A stretch of DNA of 64,000 bases from Geosiphon pyriformis (lineage: Eukaryota > Glomeromycota > Glomeromycetes > Archaeosporales > Geosiphonaceae), in contig JAAOMT010000295.1 in NCBI GenBank assembly GCA_016748015.1, forward strand, positions 1,122,604 through 1,186,603, read 5' to 3'. The notes below the pieces were generated by a model that worked only from the letters and a program-made list of their open reading frames with translations, was not told the origin of the DNA and searched no databases. Below are positions 25,240 to 34,989 of this stretch, one piece after another. A program made the position numbers and the translations under genes. Numbering within the stretch: the stretch's first letter is position 1; each line of letters begins with the position of its first letter.

Positions 25240-26440
25240 ATAAAAAACAATAAAAAAAAAACTATATTACATAGTATGCATTTTAATCCAACCACAAGAC
25301 ACTTTAACAAAAATGTTATTCTCAAAAGAACACTAAATTTATACTATTGGTCAATAATATACAAAGATATTTTCGAATATGTGCTCAATTGTGACTTATG
25401 CCAACAAAGAGGAAAAGCAAGATCAACAGAACCACTTCAATCCATTCCAGTTGAAAATTTATTTGATAGAATTAGGATCAATTTGGTTGGATCTTTTTTA
25501 ATTATATTCCAAAAAAATTGCTATATTACTATAGCCATAGACTATCTTACAAAATGGCCAAAAGCCAGAGCAATCCAAGTAACCAATGCCAAAACAGTAG
25601 CCAAATTTGTGCATCAAGACCTAATTTGCTAACATGGATGTCTGAAAGAATTATTATCTGATCAGGGAACACATTTTATTAATAATATGCTAACTGAACT
25701 AAGCCAACAGTTTGGAATAAAGTAACTCTTATTGTTATCATACCACCCACAAATGAATGGACTGGTAGAACAATTTAACCAAATACTGTGCAAAGCATTA
25801 GTAAAAATAAGTCATAAAAACAAACAAAAATGGGACTTATTCATATCTTCTGTACTCTTTGCATACTGAATATTGAAACAAAATACAAATTAGTTCACAC
25901 TATTCAAACTAGTCTATAGAAGAAAAGCTACATTACTAATTGAATGAGTAATATTGTCATGCCCAACAGAAACAATTAATAAAGAAAATTTTGAAGTAAT
26001 CTTATATCATAAGACATACCAGTTCATGAAAATATTAGAAAATAATTGTAAAACAGCAGCTGAAAACATTAGTAATGCTCAGAAACAACAAAAAGAAAGA
26101 CATGATAACCACCTACCAAAACAACCAATGGAATTCAAGATTGAAGACCAAGTACTATTACATCATATAAAAGCTAAGAAACAGTGGATTGAAAAGTTTG
26201 ACCCAAAGTGGAACAGTCTATTCCACATACACAAAGCTTTAAGAAATAGAGCTTACAAATTATGATTGGAAGACAGAATTTTAAAGAAAGTAGCACATGG
26301 AAATTGGTTAAAAATTTATTATGCAAAACAGGAATTATTATCATCAGTACCTCAGCTAGAAACACAAATTTCATTAATCAGACTAGAAGATATACCACGA
26401 GATCTGGAACCAATCATCATTATTGAAATATAGACAATGT
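25240..26440 (+). pseudogene. Element D integrase
   Basis: The frame 25276-25632 starts with the zinc-binding part (HFNPTTRHFN ... CDLCQQR). It continues to the catalytic core: the first Asp is replaced (RINLVG where IDLVG is expected), the second is kept (LLSDQGTHF) and Glu is kept (NGLVEQFN). TAA replaces Gln twice. The C-terminal half (25954-26265) has a coiled segment and EFKIEDQVLLHH. It ends near RDLEPIIIIE. One G-to-A change has removed an active-site residue. Confidence 0.8.
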
Positions 26441-26513
26441 ACAGCAAATTAAATTAGGGAATTCAAATATATATAGCATCTAAAAAACAGTAAGAAACAA
26501 TAGAACTTTCAAC

Positions 26514-27248
26514 ATGAACTTGTCAAATCAAATTCTACAACTTTTAAAACAACTATTTGGTGCAATTCAACAATCTTCTGCTCAAATAAAAGTGACAATT
26601 GATAAAAAAAAAATATGCTATAAAGATAGGAGCAAGAAAGAGATGTGTGTAAGTTCAATTAAAACTAACTGTTCTCATTTTTACACTCCACCTAAGAAAA
26701 AAATTTTACAAAAAAGAATTAAATCGTCTTGGATGGAGCTTGAAGAAAGAGTGGAGGAATGAGAAAAAGTTTATAAAAAAAGATACTTGGTCTCTGAACT
26801 CCAAAAAATTAAAGAAGCTTTAGCTTATGAAATCAATTTCCTCAAAACAGGAAAATAGACACCAAACAATACAAAAAAATGAAAAGAAAGACTTCCTTCA
26901 GCTTATTGGTTCTACAAAATAGGTAAACAATTAGACTTAAAAACACTATATGGATACTTTAGTCAAAAAACTTTCAACAAAAAAGCAATGCAACAAGTAG
27001 AAAAATTTGTAGGAAGAAGCAACCTGACTCTATATTACAAAGCAGTATATTGACTATATGCTGCTTTCCAATATTGTCCAAATGTACTGTTGTATAAATC
27101 TATAAAGATGATAACAGTTAACAACATAGGACAAATTACCAATTAACAGTTCAAAGACCTACAAAAAACAATACTTGACACAATTATCAAACTTTACACA
27201 AATAAAGACATAAAAACAGATACATATGATTTCACAAAAGCTCAATTC
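26514..27248 (+). pseudogene. Element D third ORF, unknown function
   Basis: About 245 codons between integrase and the purine tract. The N-terminal part (26514-26762) is Lys-rich with a few Cys/His. The C-terminal part has a conserved core: PSAYWFYKIGKQLDLKTLYG, QVEKFVGRSN, then Y*LYAAF with TGA at the same codon as in A and C, then MITVNNIGQIT. I do not recognise the family. Conservation in four elements suggests it was a real gene, perhaps an accessory or RNA-binding protein; this is inference. Confidence 0.65.
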
Positions 27249-27265
27249 TAAAAAGAGAGGGATAA
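27249..27265 (+). promoter_or_regulatory. Polypurine tract of element D
   Basis: TAAAAAGAGAGGGATAA lies immediately before the 3' LTR (TGTTACCC at 27266). It is the expected primer site for plus-strand DNA synthesis. Equivalent tracts precede the 3' LTRs of A, B and C. Confidence 0.7.
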
Positions 27266-27851
27266 TGTTACCCAAATAGAAAAACTGATCCGAAGTTATA
27301 AAAAATGTGACCAGAATGTGACATAATACAGAATAGCATTCAATAATATTGGATAATACATTATAACTTATAATAACACAGAATAATGCATTACATGTGG
27401 GATAATACATAATAATACTAGATAACACTAGATAATGTGTTATAACATAGGATAACTAGTAATAACGTAGAAAAATGAAACAATAACAGAAATAACAAAG
27501 CAATAATTAACAATAATGAAACAATTAGAAACAATCCTATAAAACCAAAAAAATGTATAAAAGCAAGTAGTTGTAGAAAGTAGAAATAGACAGACAAATA
27601 GATATGAACCACTAGACAAAAATCAAATATCTATACCCTTTTATCATTTATTATATTCTATATTCATTTTCTAAAATAAATCAATTATTAAGAAATCAGA
27701 ATTATGAATTCATGTTCTCAAACTTTGTGGAATTTACATAAATTAACCATTGTTTCATACCTTTATTCCAGGACAGATGCTCTTAGCATAACTGCCTTAA
27801 ACTAATAACAATTTGGACCAATTGCTCTTGATCATGACAATTGACAATACT

Positions 27852-27899
<48 letters not shown>

Positions 27900-28059
27900 C
27901 TTTTTATTTTATTTTATTTTATTTTTATTCTTTTGTGGAGTAACAACATAGTAAAATCAATTGTCTGGGAATAGACTTTATGATAGCCTGGTAAAAGAGA
28001 GAAGCTCCCTCTAGGTTTTTGAATATTAATGTTATCTTAATAGCTTATCAGAAGAGTGA
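27266..28059 (+). repeat. 3' LTR of element D, left part
   Basis: TGTTACCC start, GATAAYA array, TGTATAAAAG box, then a 46-nt T run at 27854-27899 that is expanded relative to the 5' LTR (about 10 T with interruptions at 18789-18830). The sequence stops at GAAGAGTGA, where element C begins, and resumes at 38956. Confidence 0.85.
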
Positions 28060-28863
28060 TGTTACAGATAATTATTTGGAGTCTCAAATCAAATAACAAA
28101 TCTGTAACTTGGTGCTCAATATTTTGATAATGCTGGTAATACTGATATGTTGGTTGTATTTAAAAGTTTTTAGAATGGAGTTTTTTGTATAATAGACAGA
28201 GATTTAATTGTTGTTTTCTCAGTAACCTCTCAGAATCACAATTCTGTCGAATTTTTTTCTCAGCATGGTGGCCAGTAATCTTGGTAGAAATGCTCTTCTG
28301 GTAAGCTATCTGTTAATATATATACTTCTTATACCCTTCCTTAGGGGTCTTTTACCAGGCTATTCTTGATGTTAATAACTTAGCACTTAACTTTTAATCA
28401 ATTAGTAAAACAAAGAAATAAAAGAAAATAAAAGAAAATAAACAAAAAAACAATTACAAGTTAGTATTCTGTCAATAGCTGTGATTAAGAGCTATTGTTC
28501 CAGTATGGTTAAGTATCAATTATTATCAACATGAAGTGTTGATAATGAGAGTGAATTTAAGATAGAGAATAATTATTTATTGATATTTATGGATTGGAAG
28601 GTCACTTAGATAAAATCTAAACTAAGAGGTCTGTTTTTTTTACTTCTAATGCTACCACTATATATACATAATTTGGGTTCTATGAGATCACTTATATTCT
28701 TGAGCAATATGCCATATTTTCTTGATATTGCTCCATATTGCTGAATGATATGCCATGATTTCTGACATTGCTTTATATTGCTAAGCAATGTGCTCATGTG
28801 CTAACTACTACTTTCTTATTGGCCTACTATTTTTCTATATCTGTTTTCTTTTTATGAGTAATA
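28060..28863 (-). repeat. 3' LTR of element C
   Basis: TGTTACAGATAATTATTTGG start and GAGTAATA end. It contains the ATTGC/GCAAT array at 28690-28800 and CTATATATACATA near 28660. The element purine tract follows (minus AAAAGGAGGAGATAA). Confidence 0.9.
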
Positions 28864-29520
28864 TTATCTCCTCCTTTTAATATTGAGCTCTATCGAAATC
28901 TTCATTTTGAATTAATTTTAGTACTTCTTTTTCAAGTATTGTTTATTTGACTCTGTTTCTTATGTCTTCTACTTGTGTATTGTTCATTTTTCCCCATTGG
29001 TTAATGGTTATGGTTTTTATGTCAGAGTGTAACAGTATTTCTGGATAGTTCCAAAATATGTTGTATAGTCAGTACATTGTTTTAACATATAGTGTTGAAT
29101 TTATTTTCTTTCCGATAAATTCTTCAATTTGTTGTATTATGTCTTGGTTGAATATTTTCTTGAATTTGTTGATATACAACTCCTGAATATTCAACTTTTG
29201 ACCTAACTGGTAGTAGCAATATGATATTGGAAGTTGTTCTGTCCATTGCTTCCAATTTTTTTTTGTAAGCTCTTCTGTTGGTGCTATAATAGGTATTTTC
29301 TCAAAAGTGTTCTTAACTTTTTCTATTAAGTTATCTGTCCAGTTTTTATTATTCTTTGATGGCTGCTGATATGATGTCTTCTTTGTCTTTCTTTGGGTGT
29401 TTTAATAGCAAATTATTTGGTTGTTAATAACAATTTCCATGTCTAACTGTTGTTGATTTAAGGCCTGGAACAATTGTTGAGCTATAATGTGAATATGATC
29501 TGGTATTTCCATTTTTCTTG
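28864..29520 (-). pseudogene. Element C third ORF
   Basis: The minus strand reads LPISYCYYQLGQKLNIQELY, then KKIFNQDIIQQIEEFIGKK, LYVKTMY*LYNIFWNYPEI, and DIKTITINQWGKMNN. This is the best preserved copy of the conserved third ORF. The TGA after Tyr is again present. It lies between integrase and polypurine tract. No known domain is recognised; charged, helical character with an aromatic-rich centre. Confidence 0.65.
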
Positions 29521-29529
29521 GTTGCTTTT

Positions 29530-30900
29530 GTCACATGTACTGTGTTTTTATACTTTTTGGTTGTTCAATTTGACATGTTTGGTTCAATAACTATGATTGG
29601 TTCCAGATCTCATGAAATCTCATTTGGTTGAACTAGTATTCTTTGTACTCCCAGTTGTAGAATGTTATTGGTAGATGATGATGTTATCTGATAATATGAT
29701 TTTAGTTGATTACCATATGCTGCTTTGGCTAAAATTTTGTTGTCTCATCTTAATTTATAAGCTCCATTTCTTAGAATTTCTTCTATGTAAAATGGTCTGT
29801 CCTATTTGGGGTCAAATTTTCCACTCCATTGTTTTTATGCTTTGGTACAATGTAATAGTACTTTGTCTCCAATCTTGAATTCAACTGGTTTATCTGGTAG
29901 TTGGTTATTGTGTCATTTTTTTTGCTTTTCTTGTAACTTTTGGATGTTATCAGCTGCTTTTTGTCATCTGTTTTCTAGTGTTTCTATTAAGTTATATGTT
30001 TTTCTCAACAATGTTTCTTGAAAATTATCTTCTGTTATTGGTTCAGTTGGATATGTATTGACCTTTATCTTAACTGGTAATGTTGTTGTTTTACTGTATA
30101 CTAATTCAAATGGTGTTGCTTGTGTGGTATCCCGCTTTATTGTCTAATAAACAAATAATATTAATAGTATAACCAAATCCCATTTATTCTGGTTTTCTTA
30201 GCTAATTTTGGCTATTGTTTCACACAGTGTCCTGTTGAACTTTTCAACTAACCCATTTATTTGTGGATGATATGGTGATAATAGTGGTCTTTTTATTCCA
30301 AATTTTTGACTTAATTTTGCTAATGTTTTATTTACAAAGTGAGTTTCTTGATTCAATAATAATTCTTTTAGACATCCATGTCAACAGATCAGATCTTGAT
30401 AAACAAATTTGGCAATGGATTCTGCATTTGCTCTTTGAATGGCTTTTGCTTCTGGCTATTTAGTAAGATAGTCCATAGCTACTGCAATATATTTGTTGCC
30501 TCTGCTGGTAATTGTTAATAATCCTACTAAGTCAATTCCAATGTAATCGAATGGTTGTCCCACTTTGATTGGTCTCAATGGTTCACTGGATTTTGTTCCT
30601 CTTTTTCACTAACAAACATCACAATTTTAAACATATTGGATGATATTTGGGTACATTAATGGCCAATAGTATTTTTTTCTAGTTCTTTCTATGATTGCTT
30701 CTTTATGAAAATGTCCTGCTGTTGGATCTGAATGCATATTAAACAATATTGTCTCTTTTTCTGGTTCTGTAACTACTCTTGTTGGCTGGTCTGGATTTCT
30801 TCTGTTTTTTCAGTACAGTATATTTTGATAACTGATAAAATATTTTGATTGTTGTTTTATGTTGTTTTGTTCTTTTTGAGATAATTTTTCCTTAAACAAT
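29530..30900 (-). pseudogene. Element C integrase remnant
   Basis: Collinear with the integrase of D: zinc-binding region near 30600-30700 (CDVC pair), catalytic core at about 30250-30560 and C-terminal part near 29560-29960 ending RDLEPIIVIE-like. Gln and Trp codons are frequently replaced by stops, so no long frame survives on this strand. The 66-71-codon frames on + here are antisense shadows. Confidence 0.65.
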
Positions 30901-32150
30901 TGGGTATTTATATAATGTTGAAGTTGTTGGTGTTTTTGTATATTTATCTTTTGTTATATTTTTGAGTTGAAATGTTTTTAGATTTGTCTCATTCATGACA
31001 AACCATCAGCATTTCCATTGGTTTTTTTTTTTTTATAATGTACTGTATAATTGAATGGTAAAAGTTCTATTTTCTATCTGGCATAATGGTCATCTCCAAA
31101 TTTTTGCTTTTGGATTGAAATCAATTCTTTGTGATCTGTATATATTTCAAACTTTTGGCTCAAGTATTTTTTTCATTTCATGACTGCCCAATAGATTGCT
31201 AAATATTCTAATGCTGGTGTTTCATAGTTTTTTTTAGCTCAACTTAAGCTTCTATTGGCATAAGCTACTAGATGTTCTCTTCCATCTGGTTTTTTCTATG
31301 ATAGTACTGCTCCCAATGTCTGGCCTGATGCATTGGTGGTGATAATGAATGATTTGTTGTGATCTGAATACATTAACACTAAAGATTGAATAAGCTTTCT
31401 TTTTAGTGTGTCAAATGCTTTTTGCTGAGCTTCTGTCCATTCATACTTTACATTCTTAGTTTGTAAATGATGGAGTGGCTGGGCCAGTTTAGAAAAGTCT
31501 TTGATAAAGTGGTAATAGTACTCTGCGAATTCCAAAAATGCTTTTAGTTCTGTAAGATTGTTTGGTACTGAAAAGTTTTTAACAACTTCAATCTTGTCTG
31601 GGTCTGTTTTGATGTCATCTTTACTCACAACATGTCTCAAGAATTTTAGTTCTGTTTTTCCAAAGAAGCATTTGTTGGCATTTAGTTTCAATCCTGCCTA
31701 TTTGAATCTTTCAAATACTTGTTGGAGATGGTGTAAATGATCATCAAATGTTTTTGAAAACATATTGGTATCGTTTAAGTAAACAACTACTGATTTTCAT
31801 AGTAATTAGTATAGACAATTTCCATGAGCCATTGAAATATTGCTGGAGCATTTATCAAGCCAAATAGCATGACTTCAAACTCAAAATTTCCTTCTCTTGT
31901 GGTAAATGCTGTTTTCTCTTTGTTGGCTGGGTTCATGGCTACTTGCCAGTAACCATTATCTAAATCCAGTGTTGAAAACCATTTATTTCTTCCAAAAGCG
32001 TCAAATAGTTCTTGAATTTTTGGAGTTGGATAGCTGTCTTCTTTGGTTACTCCATTTAGTTTCCAGTAATCCACACAAAAGCAGATTTTCCCATTTTTCT
32101 TTCAGACTAGTACTACTGGTGATGACCATGGACTCATTAATGGCTGAATT
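30900..32150 (-). pseudogene. Element C reverse transcriptase and RNase H
   Basis: The frame 31787-32074 carries RT blocks: DYWKLNGVTKEDSYPTPKI (Trp where gypsy RTs have Arg, consistent with CGG to TGG), FSTLDLDNGYWQVAMNP and FEVMLFGLINAPAIFQ. Motif C at about 31775 reads YLND instead of YLDD. The frame 31296-31691 gives ELKFLRHVVSKDDIKTDPDK, the connection, then FIITTNASGQTLGAVLS, the start of RNase H with TDAS changed to TNAS. One stop separates the two blocks. Confidence 0.85.
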
Positions 32151-32788
32151 AGTCTGTTATTAAGCATCTGATTGATTTTTTGACAAATAATCTTATGACT
32201 AGCTGGTGGTACTCTGTATATTCTTTGTTTAATTGGCATTGTATCTTCAGTCTTAATCTGATGTTGGATGATGTTGGTGTGGCCAAATTCATTTTTACTA
32301 GCAAAGATGTTATTGAAATTGCTGAATAACATCCTTAGTTGCATCTGTTGGAATGGGTCTAGATTCCTTATGTTTATCTGTTCCAATTGTTCTGATTGGA
32401 GCAAATAACATTCACTTTGCCCATAGATGGTTTGTAATATGATGTTCACATATTTGCAAAGCTGTGGAAAATCTGGAATATGGTCTGGTGGTTGATCCTC
32501 AACTTCAGTGATCAAATATCTAATGACAGTTTTTTTTGGTATTTCCATAATATTTTCCATTGTGTTGTAGATGGAAATTTTGATGTTTTTAGGGCTTTTG
32601 GCTGATATGTAGATATTAGTAAGTCCAATCTTTCCTGATTCGCAAATGGTGACTTCTGCTTCAAACAACTGAGCTTGATTCTTTACTTTTCTTTTTATGG
32701 CTAACATATACTGGTCATATGATAGAATAGAAATTGATTGACGGGTTGAGATAATTTTTCCTTTGTCAATAACCTTTTCCTTTGCCAT
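32102..32788 (-). pseudogene. Element C connector between dUTPase and RT (228 codons)
   Basis: A long open frame starting just after the dUTPase domain. It contains MAKEKVIDKGKIISTRQSIS, a beta-rich stretch TICESGKIGLTNIYIS and YNTMENIMEIPKKTVIRYL, then LPQLCKY-like text and the RT entry segment NEFGHTNIIQHQIKTEDTMP, ending SPWSSPVVLV. The beta-rich part resembles the segment preceding RT in related copies here; I do not assign a function. It is conserved in A, B and D. Confidence 0.7.
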
Positions 32789-32827
32789 ATTAACTGGTAC
32801 ATCTATTCTACTTGTTGATCTGAATCC

Positions 32828-33550
32828 CTATATTCTTCTAGCTGTAATCCCTAACTCTTCCCTGTTTTTTACTAACACTAACTGAGCTATTTTTACCATA
32901 GACAGGAATATTGCTTGTGCTATCTTTTCATTTAGCTCTATAATATAGATCTTTTCTGAGTTATTTTGTAGTATAGCAATGATATTTTCCACATACCCTG
33001 CATCAACTATTCCTTCTCTGATGTTGATTCTCTTTTTTGCTAAACTACTCCTAGATGCTAATTGAACTATAGTAGTCACTGGAATTTTCAGTGCTATTTT
33101 AAGATCAATATAGGTGCATGAATATGGTTCCAATTTGATGGCATCTTTTCTTGGATATCTCAGATCAAACCCTGTATCAGTATTATGTGTATGTTCTGAC
33201 ATGATACCTTTATTATTGTCACTATACCATTTGAGTTCCTGCTTTTTGGAAAGATTAGAAAGTGCAATGTATATTTCAGAGTTTGAATTGGAGTCTAAAT
33301 CATTGATATTTTTGTTGCCATTTTGAATGAAGCTAGAACCGTTATTTTTGTTGTTGTCATTGTCGGAATTTGAATCGGGATTGAAATTTGATTCTGATTC
33401 TAATGCGCAGCTGCTAATTGGTTTTTCTTCTTCTGAGATTATATAGATCATGTGGATTGGTAGATTGTAATTGAGGTCACACTTATTACAATATTGAAAG
33501 TCACAGGAAATTAAACAATGATCACATAATTGAGTGTTGATTTCTTCCAA
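32828..33550 (-). pseudogene. Element C dUTPase-like domain with Cys-pair N-terminus
   Basis: A 240-codon open frame. Residues about 5-27 carry two Cys pairs (LCDHCLISCDFQYCNKCDL), followed by an Asp/Asn/Ser-rich linker. From about residue 118 all dUTPase motifs follow in order: NTDTGFDLRYP (motif 1), ASRSSLAKK (motif 2), EGIVDAGYVENI (motif 3, Asp kept) and EKIAQAIFL (motif 4). Motif 5 is cut by a TAG (expected Gln) and reads GFRS. dUTPases hydrolyse dUTP to dUMP. Here the domain would have been part of pol, upstream of RT. It is now inactive because of the stop and the motif 5 change. Confidence 0.8.
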
Positions 33551-34140
33551 CCATTGTTCTTGTTTTTCTCTAGTGGGTGCTAATTCCTGATAGTGTTTGT
33601 AGAATTGTTCTGAATCTAGTAGATTTATGGCTGGTTCTGGGTTCCAGTCAAGTTCTATGGGTTCAGGTGAGTCATTTTTAATTGTTTTTATTTCTTCTGG
33701 TAATGCTCCTTCAATTTTGGCAAGTGCTATTTGTCAAATTTCATTATTATTGTATGGACATTCATCCAATTGTTTGACTACATGTCTCCAGACAGCATCT
33801 ATGAGTGTTCTTTTTCTTATCTAATTACTTATGAGAATCATGTATTGACATGATTCGTCACATGTTCTTCCTCTCCCAGGAATGTCATTCCACATTCCTT
33901 TGTCAAGAAGAGTTTTTCCACAAGCCAAACATGGCTCATTATCCCATTTTTCCATTCATTTTGGTCTTTCAAAATGTTTTATAATGCATGAGTGACAGTA
34001 AAACTTAGTTGCCATCTGGTATTTCTTATTGTCACCACAGCAAGCACCTATTGACAACAATTTCTTGCCACAATTGATGCATACCAGTTTTGGACAGTAA
34101 TAAGCAGATTGCTGTAGTATAGTATAGAAATTATAAGTGG
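33551..34140 (-). pseudogene. Element C Cys-rich segment
   Basis: Minus-strand translation shows several Cys pairs: YCHSCIIKHFERP, then CLACGKTLLDKGMWNDIPGR followed by CDESCQY. This looks like a set of small zinc-binding modules between protease and dUTPase. The same order is seen in D and, decayed, in A. Stops interrupt it. The role is unknown; nucleic-acid binding is plausible. Confidence 0.6.
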
Positions 34141-34499
34141 TGGTACTGGTGGATATTAATTCTTCTTCCTTCCCCTTTCCTTTTTCTTTGGTTTTTTCTT
34201 CCCATTCCTAATCTATTAACTCTTCCTGGTTGTTGTTGGTTCTCCAGGCTTGGTCAGAATTCCAGGTAAGTTTTTCTCTTTTCTTTTCTTTTCCATTGTT
34301 GCCTCACAAAAGTACCAGTAGTAACTTATTGTGGTCTTTGTCAGCCCATGAGACTTGATATGTTTTCCAGATAGGTTTTTTTTCTTCTTTCTCAAACTCA
34401 ATAAGAAGTGCTGGCATGTTGGATGTTTTGAAATGACCACACATGGCTGGTACTTATGTGTGTTGACCATTCTGACTGAGTTGGAGCTCCTGTGTGTTT

Positions 34500-34960
34500 T
34501 AGTCTAGCATGGCATTTGTTTTAACTAGTCAGTCATTTCCAACTAGTGCTTGGTACTGTGTTGCTTCCATCACTAGGACTTTGATGAGTACTATAATGTT
34601 GTTGATTTCAATGGGTAAATTGTCAATCATGCCAATTGGAGTTTTGGTTACTCCATTGGCTGTTATAATTCTGGCGCTGACAGCTCGATCAATTCAGCAA
34701 CCTAATTGGTCCATGAGTTGTTTTGTGATGATGCTGCCAGCTAATCTACTATCTAGAATCAGTTTGATAGAGTGGCCATTGACTTTGGCATTAGTGTACA
34801 TGGCAGTGATAGGTTTTTCCTCAAAGGTGGCTCCATTAAACAACAATATGGCTGACAGTTCCTTGAGTTCAAATGGGAAGATGGTGTTCAGTAATTCATT
34901 TTTGGTGATGGTAACTGGTGGAATGTTGCTGGTAAATGTTGGTTGTTGGTTGGTTTCCAG
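34500..34960 (-). pseudogene. Element C protease remnant
   Basis: The minus strand reads AKVNGHSIKLILDSRLAGSI, then ITKQLMDQLG and GMIDNLPIEINNI. DSR stands where a retropepsin has DSG or DTG, a loss of the active-site Gly. It aligns with protease remnants in A (DSS) and D (NSR). The 165-codon frame on + in this place is an antisense shadow. 34140-34500 is a decayed linker between protease and the Cys-rich part. Confidence 0.65.
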
Positions 34961-34989
34961 ATTATTGGGTTGGACATCTTCTGGAGTAA

